DNA of 64,000 bases from positions 1,426,001-1,490,000 of the forward strand of contig CP060218.1 in assembly GCA_023898345.1 (NCBI GenBank), read 5' to 3'. Source of the stretch: Candidatus Woesearchaeota archaeon. GTDB taxonomy: Archaea; Nanobdellota; Nanobdellia; Woesearchaeales; UBA583. How positions within the stretch are numbered: the stretch's first letter is position 1; each line of letters starts with the position of its first letter. Positions 15,801-24,886 of the stretch are shown in pieces. The position numbers and the translations under genes were made by a program. The notes under the pieces are model-generated. The model did not search any database. It was not told the origin of the DNA and saw only the letters and a program-made list of their open reading frames with translations.

Positions 15801-16334
15801 TTAGGAAGAATTTTTGAGCCATTCTAGTGCTCCTAGTCCTGGCTGTCTCATGGTAAGTCCTACTTTGACGTTACGGATGTCCTTGAAGGAAACTGCAACA
15901 ACGCTTGCTCGAACTTTGTCGCCGGCTTTTAGGATGAGTCCAGTTTTTGATCCTTGGATTACTCCTGTTTTACTGAAGGAAACTTGGTCGACCATTGTTT
16001 GTGAGAGGTGAACGAGTCCGTCGATGACTCCAAGAGTTACGAAAACTCCGAAGTTTGTAACGGATGCTACTTCTCCGTCGATGACTTCGTGAATCTCTGG
16101 TTTGAATGACAAAATGGTGAACTCCACGACATAGTGGCGGGAGGGGTCTTCGGGTAGTTTGAAACCTTCCCCTACTCTGTCCACGCTGATAACAGAAATA
16201 ACTAGGCCAAAATCTTCGGTTGTACGAGAACCGTAATTTCGCATAATTTGTTCCTTAATCGACTCCTCGAGACCTTCACCAAATAAATCCGGACTCAAAT
16301 CTACATAATCTTTTAATCGAACTTTATAGAACAT
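15801..16334 (-). CDS. rpo7: RNA polymerase subunit Rpo7 (RpoE')
   Basis: A 177-residue subunit. The N-terminal RNP-like part starts MFYKVRLKDYVDL, and the C-terminal S1/OB domain is marked by IDGEVASVTNFGVFVTLGVIDGLVHLSQ. With Rpo4 it forms the polymerase stalk that binds nascent RNA. A TTG-initiated form three codons longer is possible, but the TATA-like TTTATAAAT centred at 16364 puts transcription at about the ATG at 16334, a leaderless start. First gene of rpo7-spt4-nip7-like-rnp4. Confidence 0.93.
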   Translation of the reverse strand: MFYKVRLKDYVDLSPDLFGEGLEESIKEQIMRNYGSRTTEDFGLVISVISVDRVGEGFKLPEDPSRHYVVEFTILSFKPEIHEVIDGEVASVTNFGVFVTLGVIDGLVHLSQTMVDQVSFSKTGVIQGSKTGLILKAGDKVRASVVAVSFKDIRNVKVGLTMRQPGLGALEWLKNSS

Positions 16335-16358
16335 GGTAAACAAAAAAGTGTTGTCTAA

Positions 16359-16368
16359 TTTATAAATA
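16359..16368 (-). promoter_or_regulatory. TATA-like box of the rpo7 operon
   Basis: ATTTATAAAT read towards rpo7 is centred about 29 bp from the ATG at 16334. It decides the start codon of rpo7 and makes the operon transcript leaderless or nearly so. Confidence 0.55.
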
Positions 16369-16403
16369 TTGAGGAGGCTTTGGCTTTGGTGTAGACAGCT
16401 AAC

Positions 16404-16412
16404 ATTTAAATA
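16404..16412 (+). promoter_or_regulatory. TATA-like box of pheS
   Basis: ATTTAAATA is centred about 26 bp upstream of the ATG at 16434, which supports that codon rather than the upstream in-frame GTG at 16419 as the start. Confidence 0.55.
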
Positions 16413-16433
16413 ACCTTTGTGTGTCTTGCTTTT

Positions 16434-17990
16434 ATGAAAAAGCTTGAAATAAGGGAAATTGTTTATTCTTTGCAGGACTTAGAGAGAAAGGCTTTGTGTT
16501 ATGCACACTTGGAAGAGCTTGAAAGTATTGCTAAGGCAAGTTCTTTGTCGCTTGCTGAGGTGACGACGGGATTGCAGCTTCTTCAAAACAGGGGGCTTGT
16601 CGAACTTGTTCATCATGAGCACAAAGTTATTGTTCTTGACAAAATAGGTGAAAGATTTTTGGGCTGTGATCTTCCTGAGATTCAGGTTTTGAAGGCTCTT
16701 GGAGATAAGGAAGTTCCTCTTAGTAAGCTTGCTCTTGGAAAGGAAGAGCTGGCGTCGGCACTTGGTGTTCTCAAAAAGGAAAAGCTTGTTGAAATGCAAA
16801 AGAAGGAGGAGTTGTGTTTGAAGGCAAGTGCTAAGGCAAAGGCATATTTGCTCGAACATGCTGAGAATCCTTTACGACTTTTTCAAAAGGCAGTTCCTTT
16901 GGACAACCTTAGTTCTGAACAGAAAGAAGTTTTCAAATCTTTTCAGATGAGAAAAGGTTTTCTCAAAGAGCAAGTTGAGAAAGAATTTAGTGTTCGTCTT
17001 AGTGCAAAGGGTAGCGAAATTGCAAAGGCTTTGGCTGGTGAATTTAAGGATCTTGTTCTTTTGGAGAAGCTTTCTTATGATGTTTTGAAAGAGAAATCTT
17101 GGAAGGGAAAGGAGTTTAGGCATTATGATGTGTCTCTTGATACGCCTGTGCAAGACATTGGTCGTCGTCATCCTATGAAGGAAGCAAATGCTATTTTGAA
17201 GGATATTTTTGTGGAGATGGGTTTTCAGGAAATGGAAGGTCCTATGGTTGAGGCTGCGTTCTGGAACATGGATGTGCTTTGGATTCCTCAGGATCATCCG
17301 GCACGTGACGAACAGGATACTTTTTATTTGGATGGTGAGGCTAAGCTTCCCTCTGAACTTGTTGCAAAGTATAAGGACATGCATGAGACTGGAATTAAGA
17401 AGTCGCACACGCCAAAGGGAGAATGGAGTGAGGACATTGCTAAGCGTCGTCTTTTGAGAACACATTCTACTGCTACGACATACAGAATGCTTGCGTTTTT
17501 GGGTGAAGAGGCAAAGAAGGGAAAGGATATTAACGGAAAATATTTTTATGTGGCAAATAATTTTAGAAATGAAGCAATTGATGCGACGCATTTGGCAGAG
17601 TTTTATCAGGCTGAGGGTTTTATTATTGGGGATACTTTGTCGCTTGCTGATTTGATGGGTTTTGTAAAGGAATATTATGCGAAATTGAAGATTGATACTA
17701 TTCGGTTCAAACCTACTTTTAATCCGTACACGGAGCCGAGCATGGAAGCTCACTATTACGATGCTAAACTTAAGAAATGGTATGCTTTGATTAATTCGGG
17801 GATTTTCAGACCTGAGACTTTGGCGCCTTTGGGTTTGTCGCACAAAACTATTATTGCTTGGGGTATGGGCGCTTCTCGTGTTGCGACACTTTTGAGTGGG
17901 AAGGAATCGATGAGGGAAATTACGGGGTCGACGTGTGACTTTGAGTGGCTTCGTACGCGGCCTTTGATGAAACGTAGTATTGTTCGGTGA
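16434..17990 (+). CDS. pheS: Phenylalanyl-tRNA synthetase alpha subunit
   Basis: A 518-residue archaeal/eukaryal-type alpha subunit. N-terminal winged-helix tRNA-binding domains cover about residues 1-200 (for example LQLLQNRGLVEL). The class II core follows: motif 1 around IFVEMGFQEMEGPMVE, motif 2 around RTHSTATTYR (about residue 340), and motif 3 around AWGMGASRVATLLSG near the C-terminus. It pairs with PheT, not in this window, to charge tRNA-Phe. The start at 16434 follows from the TATA-like box at 16404-16412. A 380-residue antisense frame over this gene is a codon-bias artefact. Confidence 0.95.
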   Translation: MKKLEIREIVYSLQDLERKALCYAHLEELESIAKASSLSLAEVTTGLQLLQNRGLVELVHHEHKVIVLDKIGERFLGCDLPEIQVLKALGDKEVPLSKLALGKEELASALGVLKKEKLVEMQKKEELCLKASAKAKAYLLEHAENPLRLFQKAVPLDNLSSEQKEVFKSFQMRKGFLKEQVEKEFSVRLSAKGSEIAKALAGEFKDLVLLEKLSYDVLKEKSWKGKEFRHYDVSLDTPVQDIGRRHPMKEANAILKDIFVEMGFQEMEGPMVEAAFWNMDVLWIPQDHPARDEQDTFYLDGEAKLPSELVAKYKDMHETGIKKSHTPKGEWSEDIAKRRLLRTHSTATTYRMLAFLGEEAKKGKDINGKYFYVANNFRNEAIDATHLAEFYQAEGFIIGDTLSLADLMGFVKEYYAKLKIDTIRFKPTFNPYTEPSMEAHYYDAKLKKWYALINSGIFRPETLAPLGLSHKTIIAWGMGASRVATLLSGKESMREITGSTCDFEWLRTRPLMKRSIVR

Positions 17991-18167
17991 GTTTTTTGAA
18001 AATGGTGGTGGCAAAAAAACGGGAACTTGGTGAGACTATTGCATTTGTTGCTCCTGCTAGTTGATGTATTACTTCACTTGTGCATGTGTGTTGGATAAAG
18101 AGTATTGACCTTGGTCTTATTTTACTCTTGCAATCCAGATTATTGCTAATGTGAATGTTTTTTTGGC

Positions 18168-18355
18168 GGACTTGTTGCTCTGGTCTCACAAGTAAAGAAA
18201 TCGCTAAAATGTGTCTATCTCAATCGGAGAGAGCTCTGGGGTATTACGGCAATTTTCAAGACGTGATTTCTAACTCTCAGCTTGGTGGTCGCAGCAGAGC
18301 TGCGGAGTATAATACCCAGCTAAGAAATTATGTTGGTTTTTTGTAGCTCTCTATT
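18168..18355 (+). repeat. Repeat R2, copy occupied by the two-hairpin element
   Basis: The parts 18168-18189 and 18325-18355 match the contiguous repeat at 329-381. Removing 18190-18324 joins CTCAC to AAATTATG exactly as in the empty copy. The right end of R2 overlaps the stop codon of the RelA/SpoT gene at 18351. Confidence 0.7.
18190..18324 (-). mobile_element. Two-hairpin element, copy 3 (full length, inserted in R2)
   Basis: This 135-bp copy is in reverse orientation. It keeps both hairpins, with a few changes in the tip of hairpin 2 (AGAGCTCTCTCC). The target, read in element orientation, ends ATTT on the left, and no target duplication is visible. The stretch 17991-18189 before it holds no gene that I can support; the copy lies 26 nt from the end of the convergent RelA/SpoT gene. 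Confidence 0.8.
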
Positions 18356-19424
18356 TTTTTGTTTTTGAGATAATTTCGTTTAATTCTGCTATAAATTCTT
18401 TTGTGTCAGCAAAGTAGTTAGGGTATGCTTTTTCTAAATCTTTTGTTGTTTCAACTCCAACTAGAACTATGTCGTAATTTGAATTGTTTTTATATTTTTT
18501 TTCTAGTTTTGAGTACTCTGTTATTGCTTCGTTTTCTTGTTTGTTACTAAATGGTCTTACTAACAATTGTTCTCCGTCAATATCTAATTCTAATAAAAAA
18601 AATTTAGCTTTTCCTTTTACTTCTTTTTTTGCAGTTTTATTAAAATGATTTATAGCATTTGTCCATCCTGTGAGTTTTTTTATGACGCTGAGTTCTTTTT
18701 CTTTTTCTTTGATTTGGGCATAAAGTTCTTTCTTTTTTTCTTCTTCAAGTTCCAAACAAGCTTCTTTAATTGCAAAGGCTGAGCTTACTAATTTGAAAAA
18801 TTCTTTCCAATCGGCTTTTCCCTCATTAAACTTTATTGCTTGTTTTGTAATAACGTCTACGGTCTCAATTGCTGTTGCCCATTGGTGCTGTAGTTTTGTT
18901 CTTATCTGAACTTCTATTCTTAATCCATTATATTCTTTTTTTCCTTCTTTATCGGTTTTATATTCGTAAATTATATGAAAACCACGATAGCCATCACTTT
19001 TGGGATTTGTAATGTAGTCTTTATTTCCAATTATTTTGTGTTTTAAATTTCCTTTCAAATAGTAATTTTCATACACTGATCTTGCAATTTTAAGATTTCT
19101 AAAAATTACTCTACATCCTCCTATGTCTTGCATTTGTGTTAATTCCATGCTTGCTTTATTGTTGTTGTAAATTCTGTTCAACTTTCTTATTATTGAACTG
19201 GTACGTTTGAGTCTTTGTGCAATTAGTGATGTTTTATCATTTTTTTTAGAAATATTCTTTAGGGTCATTTGAAAAATGTGAAGTGGATAACTGTGGGCAG
19301 CTCTCCAATTATTTAGAATTTCTGTTGCTTCTAAGAGTTCTTCTTCTAAGCTGTTTTTGTTTCTCAATATTTGTCCTGCTTTCTTGATTTGAGATTTGCT
19401 GTATAGTACTTTTGTCCAAGTCAT
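18351..19424 (-). CDS. RelA/SpoT-type alarmone synthetase (stand-alone)
   Basis: A 357-residue protein with a RelA/SpoT nucleotidyltransferase domain. Seen in order: RLKRTSSIIRKLNRI (about residue 68), MQDIGGCRVIF (about 98), KSDGYRGFHIIY (about 145) and EVQIRTKLQHQWA (about 180), equivalent to the ATP-binding, catalytic and G-loop motifs. A coiled-coil-like segment with EEEKKKELYAQIKEKEKEL follows, and the C-terminal domain ends with the KAYPNYFADTKEFI segment found in phage and bacterial stand-alone members. It lacks an HD domain, TGS and ACT. It may make (p)ppGpp or act as a toxSAS-type toxin. No antitoxin gene is adjacent; an HD hydrolase lies at 584-1390. Such genes are rare in archaea, so transfer is likely. 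Confidence 0.82.
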   Translation of the reverse strand: MTWTKVLYSKSQIKKAGQILRNKNSLEEELLEATEILNNWRAAHSYPLHIFQMTLKNISKKNDKTSLIAQRLKRTSSIIRKLNRIYNNNKASMELTQMQDIGGCRVIFRNLKIARSVYENYYLKGNLKHKIIGNKDYITNPKSDGYRGFHIIYEYKTDKEGKKEYNGLRIEVQIRTKLQHQWATAIETVDVITKQAIKFNEGKADWKEFFKLVSSAFAIKEACLELEEEKKKELYAQIKEKEKELSVIKKLTGWTNAINHFNKTAKKEVKGKAKFFLLELDIDGEQLLVRPFSNKQENEAITEYSKLEKKYKNNSNYDIVLVGVETTKDLEKAYPNYFADTKEFIAELNEIISKTKK

Positions 19425-19751
19425 TGTTTTTTATGTGTTAATTTATTTATAAAAATTTGTTTTGGGCCCTCATTTTTTTCTTTAATTTTCATTTCACAAC
19501 TTTTGAATATTGTCTTTATTCCTCTTATTTCCTTATAATCTGATTGTTCGTGTTTTTTCTAGGTTTTATTTTTGCTTTCAGTTTTTCTTTATTTTTTGAT
19601 TTTGGGCAATAATTTTTTGATATATAATGCTCAGCAGAAGTTTTTAACTTCGAGAACATTATACCGCAAACGAACAAAGTGAGGGGAAGGGAGACAAAAA
19701 AAATTACTTTTGTGGATGGCCATATATTTTAGTGTTGAGTTTTTTATCTTT
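19425..19751. other. Gene-free AT-rich spacer
   Basis: A 327-bp interval between the RelA/SpoT gene and the convergent side of the DKNYY gene. I see long T-runs and an AT-rich stretch GATATATAATGC near 19620, followed by a G-rich patch (GTGAGGGGAAGGGAG near 19680). No tRNA fold, repeat or credible ORF was recognised. Confidence 0.4.
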
Positions 19752-20816
19752 TTATTTCTCCATCAACAACTTACGGAAGCGCCAGACAATAAGAATAATG
19801 AGAATAGCTTCACCGAAAGAAAGAAAAGCAAGAAAGAGAAGTAGGGTGTGTGGGGATTTTCCTTCTTTGTACGAGCAACTTGTGTACACAAACCATTTGT
19901 CTGTTACTTTTTCGTTTTCAATGTCTATTGTTTTAGCGTCGCTTCCTTCAAGTTTTTCTCCGTTACAATAAAGGAAATTGGCATCGTAGGCAAAGATATC
20001 ATCTCCGTTTATCTTGTCGCTTGAAATCACGACAAAACTATTGGCTTTGGCGTCTGGAATTGTTTGTGTATTGTACAATACTGTGTAGTCGTCTTTTATG
20101 TAAATCTTGTCTTTGTCTTTGTTGAGGATTTGGAAGGTTGAGCTTTCGAGGTTTTCAAGAGTTTTGCCTTTGTAATAGACATGTGCATTGTCTTGAGCGT
20201 AATCAGAGAGATTTTCAAAAAAAACTTTGAAACTGCTTAAGTCGGCTTCTGGAACGAGTACTCCTTTGTAGAAAATTGCTTCTTTTGTTTTGGCGTAGTC
20301 GGGGTTGTACATAAAAAAGTTAATGAGTTCTCCGAGTCGTACTTCGTTGTAAAAGACTGATGCGTCGTCAGTGTAGTAACCGTACTCAAAGGGATGAAGA
20401 GAAAGTGGATTTGCTTTTGGGACGATTTGTCCTTCGTAAAAGACATAGCTTCCGTTTTGTGCATATTTCTCGTCTATGATGACAAAGGAGTCGTATGTTG
20501 AGAGTAAGTTTCCTTCATAAAAAATATTCTTTTTGTCTGTAACGTAGCCGTAGAGCATTTGTGTGAATGTTTGTGGGTCTGCATCTTTGACGACTTGGCC
20601 TTTGTAATACACATAATTTTTATCTTTGGCGTAGTCTGAGCCGTGAACAACATCTAGTGCGACAAAGCTTTGTGGGTCTGCATCTTCGAGGACCTGTCCT
20701 CCGTAGTAAACTTTGTTCTCGTGTACTGTGTAAACAAAAGTTTGTGTGTCTTCTGCAAATGTTATTCTTGAGAAAAAGAGAAATAAGGTAAACGCAAGCA
20801 AAAGTTTTGTTTTCAT
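19752..20816 (-). CDS. Secreted DKNYY-repeat protein with C-terminal TM anchor
   Basis: A 354-residue protein. A signal peptide (MKTKLLLAFTLFLFFSRITFA) is followed by about eight repeats of the DKNYY type: DKNYVYYKGQVV, DKKNIFYEGNLL, NGSYVFYEGQIV, DASVFYNEVRL, KEAIFYKGVLV, NAHVYYKGKTL. Each unit carries a phrase such as DADPQSF. A membrane segment (LLLFLAFLSFGEAILIILIVW) and a short basic tail end the protein. DKNYY repeats are mostly known in bacteria as cell-surface modules of unknown function, so transfer is plausible. A TATA-like TTTATAAATAC centred near 20845 supports a leaderless start at 20816. Confidence 0.8.
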   Translation of the reverse strand: MKTKLLLAFTLFLFFSRITFAEDTQTFVYTVHENKVYYGGQVLEDADPQSFVALDVVHGSDYAKDKNYVYYKGQVVKDADPQTFTQMLYGYVTDKKNIFYEGNLLSTYDSFVIIDEKYAQNGSYVFYEGQIVPKANPLSLHPFEYGYYTDDASVFYNEVRLGELINFFMYNPDYAKTKEAIFYKGVLVPEADLSSFKVFFENLSDYAQDNAHVYYKGKTLENLESSTFQILNKDKDKIYIKDDYTVLYNTQTIPDAKANSFVVISSDKINGDDIFAYDANFLYCNGEKLEGSDAKTIDIENEKVTDKWFVYTSCSYKEGKSPHTLLLFLAFLSFGEAILIILIVWRFRKLLMEK

Positions 20817-20887
20817 TGTTCATGTTTCATTTTTTTGTATTTATAAAGTTTCAGTGCTGTTTTTTTGTTTTTGCTCTTTACAAAAAC

Positions 20888-20897
20888 TTTAAAAGAA
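20888..20897 (+). promoter_or_regulatory. TATA-like box of the DHH gene
   Basis: ACTTTAAAAG is centred about 25 bp upstream of the ATG at 20917, consistent with a leaderless transcript. Confidence 0.45.
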
Positions 20898-20916
20898 TGG
20901 CTTTGGAAATCTTGTT

Positions 20917-22080
20917 ATGAAGAAAGATCCTTTGAAAGATATTGAGACTATTCGAAAAAAGTTCGCCAAAGCAAAACATCCTCTTTTATTCTTTGACGCA
21001 GACACGGACGGAACGAGTTCATACCTTCAGCTTCGTCGCGCCTTTCCAAATCTTAAAGGCTTTCCACTTTCGAAGGATTACAAACATCAACAAAGGCTTG
21101 CACTTCAGATTTCTTCAGAACATGATCTTATTGGTTTTTTTGACACGCCTGATATTTGTGATGAACTCTTTGAAGCAGCGCGCGACAAAGTTGTCGTTTG
21201 GCTTGACCATCATGTTGGTAATAGCAAGGATTGGATAAAAAAACTAGGTATTCTTCACTTTAATCCTTTGAATTATGATTTGCGAGATCATAGGCCGACG
21301 ACATACTGGTCTTATCTTATTGCTGATATGAAGGAAAATCTGCCTTTGGTTACGATGGGGAGTATTGCCGATTTTTTTCTTTTGTCTGTCATAAAAGAGT
21401 TGTTTGAGTATGATGAAAAAAGTTTTCGTGCACTTCTTCGTATTCCTGCTAAAAAGAGAAAGGAGTTGTTTACTTTTTTGGACTTGCATGATTTTGCAGA
21501 TGAGCACGTGAAGAGGGAGAGAGAAGATTGGATTCGTTATTTGACGTATGATTGTGGACTTATCAAATACAAAATGTTTTTTGATATGATTTACAAACTT
21601 GGGGATGATGAGGCAGTACTTTCTTTTCTGGAGTCTATTAAAGAGCCCTTTCTTCCTCATTTCAAAAAGGAACTTGAGAAAAATTCTTCTTCTCTTATGG
21701 TGGCGTACAGAGAAATGCTTGGTGAGTTTGAGACCATTATGAAGACAACTTTGTCGGAGGAAAAGGATTTGATTATTGCAGAGCAAAGGGGTTCGAATTG
21801 TAGTTATGCAAGGCAGGTTGCAGAGGAGCTTGGTTATCGGCTTAAACACTGGAAAGTTGTTGTTGCTGTTTTTCAGAAAAAGGATGCAGAGTGGATGAAT
21901 ATTTCTTTTAGGGGAAATCATTTTAATGTGCTTGAACTTGCGCAGGGGGCGGCATCTGGTCTTTCAAGAGCGAGCGGTGGTGGACATCCGTATGCTTGCG
22001 GGTACAAAATCCATCAAAGTGAATATCCTCTTTTTAGAGAAAGACTTGTGAGAAGTATGGAAGAAAAAACTAAGGAGTAA
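20917..22080 (+). CDS. DHH/DHHA1 family phosphoesterase (RecJ-like)
   Basis: A 387-residue protein. The DHH domain shows DADTDGTSS (about residue 27, in the place of the usual DxDG motif), FFDTPD (about 75) and LDHHVG (about 95). The C-terminal DHHA1 domain has the nucleic-acid-binding SGGGHPYACG (about residue 361). Archaeal relatives include GAN, the CMG-associated RecJ homologue, and oligoribonucleases; the exact substrate is not clear. It overlaps the convergent membrane-protein gene by 11 nt at the 3' end. Confidence 0.85.
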   Translation: MKKDPLKDIETIRKKFAKAKHPLLFFDADTDGTSSYLQLRRAFPNLKGFPLSKDYKHQQRLALQISSEHDLIGFFDTPDICDELFEAARDKVVVWLDHHVGNSKDWIKKLGILHFNPLNYDLRDHRPTTYWSYLIADMKENLPLVTMGSIADFFLLSVIKELFEYDEKSFRALLRIPAKKRKELFTFLDLHDFADEHVKREREDWIRYLTYDCGLIKYKMFFDMIYKLGDDEAVLSFLESIKEPFLPHFKKELEKNSSSLMVAYREMLGEFETIMKTTLSEEKDLIIAEQRGSNCSYARQVAEELGYRLKHWKVVVAVFQKKDAEWMNISFRGNHFNVLELAQGAASGLSRASGGGHPYACGYKIHQSEYPLFRERLVRSMEEKTKE

Positions 22081-24211
22081 GAACCATATCTGCTTCTTGT
22101 GTATTTGTTGTTGTAGGTGTTGTTGCTTCTGTTCCTGTTGCGGTTGTCGTTTTTTCTGTTGTTGTGGTGCTGGTTTCTGTTCCTGCTGGGGTTGTCGTTG
22201 TTTGTGTGTTTGAAGTTGTTGTGGCGCTTTCTGTTTCTTTTACTTTGGCGTCAATGATCGCATCGTAAGAGTGGATGAGTTCAGTAAGCTCTTTTTTTAT
22301 TTTGGCGTATTCTGTTAGTATTTCTTTTTGTTTAGTTTCTAGGTCTTTGTCTGTTGAAAGAAGAGAGTTATAGTCTTTTTGCAATGACTCTAGTTTTGAA
22401 ATGTCTTCGACTATTGTTTTGTCTGGGTCGGGAATTTTTCCTGAGTTTATGAGTGCTCGTATTGCAGTAAATTGTTTTATGTCTGTTGTAAACTCTTTTG
22501 TTTGCTTTTTTGCTTCTTCTTCATCTATATAGTTTGTATCGAGAAGTTCGACTGTAAATGTACTCTTTTTTTCAAAATTTCCTTTCATTGTAATTATTAA
22601 TGAAAAAACTCTTGGTGTTGCTCCTAATCCCTCATCAAAGGTAAAGCCTTCGTTTTCTTTAATGTCTACCCATTTGCTTAATTCGTTTCCTGTGAATGTA
22701 AGTGGTTCGAGGAGTTCTTCTTTGTTTGTAACTTCAAAGGTTTGTCCATTTTCTACATTTGTAATTTCTCCTTCTACGAAGGTTCCAAAGTTTGAACTTA
22801 TGGTGTCTGCTTTTTCGATTGTTAGTTTGTACGTTAGTGTTCTTGCTTCATCGTCTCCGAGTATTAAGGGGAGATTCAGGTTTAGTGTATTTGCTCTAAA
22901 TGTTAGTGCTGAACTTGCGTCATGTGAAGCTTCTGAGTCGGTTTTGTAGTCAGGAAATAGTATGTCTTTCATGGACAGAAGGTTTGTTGATGTGTATGGT
23001 CCTTCGCCAAAGCGTTTTTGAATTTCAGGTCCGTACACTGTTACAATTCCTTCGTAATTATATGCTGGAATTTGCTGTGAAAAACTAAATTGGTGTTCAA
23101 AGTACAAAACTGATTCTATGGTATATTTTGCTTGTCTTGCAACGAGTTTCATTTTGCTCATGTCGCAGCTTAAACTTTTGAATGTCCCGTCTTCTGTTGT
23201 TAAAATTATTTCATTGAGTTCTTGTGAGTCGAAGACTTCTTTGCTTATCTTGTCTGCGTTTTCTGAGACTCTTACTACTTTGCATTCGTGTTTTATTAGT
23301 TTGATTGGTTTTGTGCTGACAATTTCGTATCCGAAACTTAGCTTGGAATCTCTGTTATTTTTTTGAATGTCATATACATAGTTTGTTATCGGCTTTTCGA
23401 GTGTCATTCTGTACTGTACGCGTTGTGTTTCTTCTACTTCTTGGCCGTAGTTTGCAGCACAAACTGGATCGAAGAAGCAAAGCATTTTTGACCACACTGT
23501 TTTTGTCTTTGTTATTGTGGCGTTTCCGACAGTTTGAAGGTCTGTTTGGTCTTGTATGCTTGCTGAGTAGTATGTCCAGATGGAAATGATGAGGAAGATT
23601 GCCCATAAGATAAACATGATTGAATTGACAGCTTTTCTTTGGTCGGGATTTTTGACTGCGAAAACTGAGAAGAAGGATAGTAAAATGAGGGCGATGGTTG
23701 CGACGAAAAGGAAGATGAAGTTTGTTGGTAGGATGGCGTTGTTGTAGAAGTAGTAGTAGAGGTTTATGATAATGAGGGAATATATTGCAATGAAGACTAC
23801 TATTTCAACAATGTTTTGTTTTGTTTCGTTTTTTCCGTAGGGAAAGAGAAGGGATAGAATGATGGTAAAGAATGTTAGTGCAAAAATTCCTGCACTTATG
23901 TTGACGGACTGGATAAAGGGTAGGGTTGTCGTGTTTAAGATAGTGTACTGGAATTGCAAGATTTTGTCGAAGAGGTCGTCTGAGAAGTAGTAGAGCCCGT
24001 ATACAAAAATGAGGAGCCATATTGCTCTGAACATGATGAGTGGGAGTTGTCCTATGACTTCTGCAAATGTGATGTTTTTGTCAGTTTGAAATGTTTTTCT
24101 TTCTTTTAGTTTCTTAATGAAGTCTCGTAGAGTTTTTTGTTCTTTTCTTTGTCCTTCTTTTATCTGATTTATTTCTTCTCTTTGTTCTTGTCTTTCTTCA
24201 GCTTCGCTCAT
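22070..24211 (-). CDS. Large multi-TM protein with Thr-rich C-terminus
   Basis: A 713-residue protein. A charged, coiled N-terminal 45 residues (EERQEQREEINQIKEGQRKE) precedes six or so membrane segments up to about residue 220. A long beta-rich region outside the membrane follows, with a coiled-coil near 600-650. The last 50 residues are almost only Thr, Ala, Glu and Ser (TTTTPAGTETSTTTTEKTTT), typical of O-glycosylated linkers. Its ATG overlaps the stop of the gene at 24208 in an ATGA manner, so both form one operon. No family was recognised; a surface or envelope role is inferred. Confidence 0.65.
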   Translation of the reverse strand: MSEAEERQEQREEINQIKEGQRKEQKTLRDFIKKLKERKTFQTDKNITFAEVIGQLPLIMFRAIWLLIFVYGLYYFSDDLFDKILQFQYTILNTTTLPFIQSVNISAGIFALTFFTIILSLLFPYGKNETKQNIVEIVVFIAIYSLIIINLYYYFYNNAILPTNFIFLFVATIALILLSFFSVFAVKNPDQRKAVNSIMFILWAIFLIISIWTYYSASIQDQTDLQTVGNATITKTKTVWSKMLCFFDPVCAANYGQEVEETQRVQYRMTLEKPITNYVYDIQKNNRDSKLSFGYEIVSTKPIKLIKHECKVVRVSENADKISKEVFDSQELNEIILTTEDGTFKSLSCDMSKMKLVARQAKYTIESVLYFEHQFSFSQQIPAYNYEGIVTVYGPEIQKRFGEGPYTSTNLLSMKDILFPDYKTDSEASHDASSALTFRANTLNLNLPLILGDDEARTLTYKLTIEKADTISSNFGTFVEGEITNVENGQTFEVTNKEELLEPLTFTGNELSKWVDIKENEGFTFDEGLGATPRVFSLIITMKGNFEKKSTFTVELLDTNYIDEEEAKKQTKEFTTDIKQFTAIRALINSGKIPDPDKTIVEDISKLESLQKDYNSLLSTDKDLETKQKEILTEYAKIKKELTELIHSYDAIIDAKVKETESATTTSNTQTTTTPAGTETSTTTTEKTTTATGTEATTPTTTNTQEADMVLTP

Positions 24212-24867
24212 TGTAGTGCCTCCAGTATTTTAGCATGGGGAAAGGAGTATTTTCCTATGTCGAGGAGGAGGTCAAAGAGTTTTCTTTTTTTGAGGAATTT
24301 TTGTATGGGGGAAAGATTTTTGAAATTTCCGTCAAGGTAGTTTTCTATTTTTGTTGCGTAGTAAGCGCGCATTGCATTTTTGAGCATTATTTTGAAGGTT
24401 TCAAAATCTGCTGTGTCTTTGATGGTGAGTGTTGCGTCAAGTATCTCTGGTTTGGACACGATGAATTGATTGATGAGTTCGTCAAGTATTTCTTCTGTTT
24501 TATCGGAAGCTTTTCTGTCGCTGGCTTTGAATGCTTGAAGCCAGTTTAGGTAGTAGTCTTTGACGATGGAGCTGTTTGAGTTTGTCTGAGGAGAGAATGT
24601 TTGGTGTTCTTTTAATGCGGGGGTTGCATTTTTTATGTTGGCAATGGGTGTTGTGTTTTGGGAAGGCGAACTTTGTACTGGCGCTGCACAGGACTCAAGC
24701 AGAGCCACCACTTCCTCTGTCGGCTGGTTTTTTTCAATGAACTCTTGGGTTTTAGGAATGTTTTGTGAAACGAGTCTTGAGAGAGATGCAAAGAGTTCGT
24801 CTTTTTTTTCTTTACTCTGTGCGTTGTTGTATTCTCTTAGGAGTCCCATGAGTTCTAAGTCAAACAT
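24208..24867 (-). CDS. Soluble helical protein of unknown function
   Basis: A 219-residue protein. Two helical parts (1-60 and 100-219) are joined by a Ser/Asn/Thr-rich linker (SSPSQNTTPIANIKN). No membrane segment and no familiar motif were found. It overlaps the downstream 713-residue membrane-protein gene by 4 nt, so the products may act together, for example as a cytosolic partner. A palindromic TATA-like ATATTTATAAATAT centred near 24894 supports the start at 24867. Confidence 0.6.
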   Translation of the reverse strand: MFDLELMGLLREYNNAQSKEKKDELFASLSRLVSQNIPKTQEFIEKNQPTEEVVALLESCAAPVQSSPSQNTTPIANIKNATPALKEHQTFSPQTNSNSSIVKDYYLNWLQAFKASDRKASDKTEEILDELINQFIVSKPEILDATLTIKDTADFETFKIMLKNAMRAYYATKIENYLDGNFKNLSPIQKFLKKRKLFDLLLDIGKYSFPHAKILEALQ

Positions 24868-24886
24868 AGAAAAAAGTCATGAAAAA

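Noticed and set aside
16872..18014. 380-residue ORF antisense to pheS
   Set aside because: It is fully opposite a confident pheS, has a Lys/Arg/Ser/His-rich composition with no motif, and arises from the codon bias of the sense strand. The same applies to antisense frames over fttA, the dehydrogenase, ribF and the beta-helix gene.
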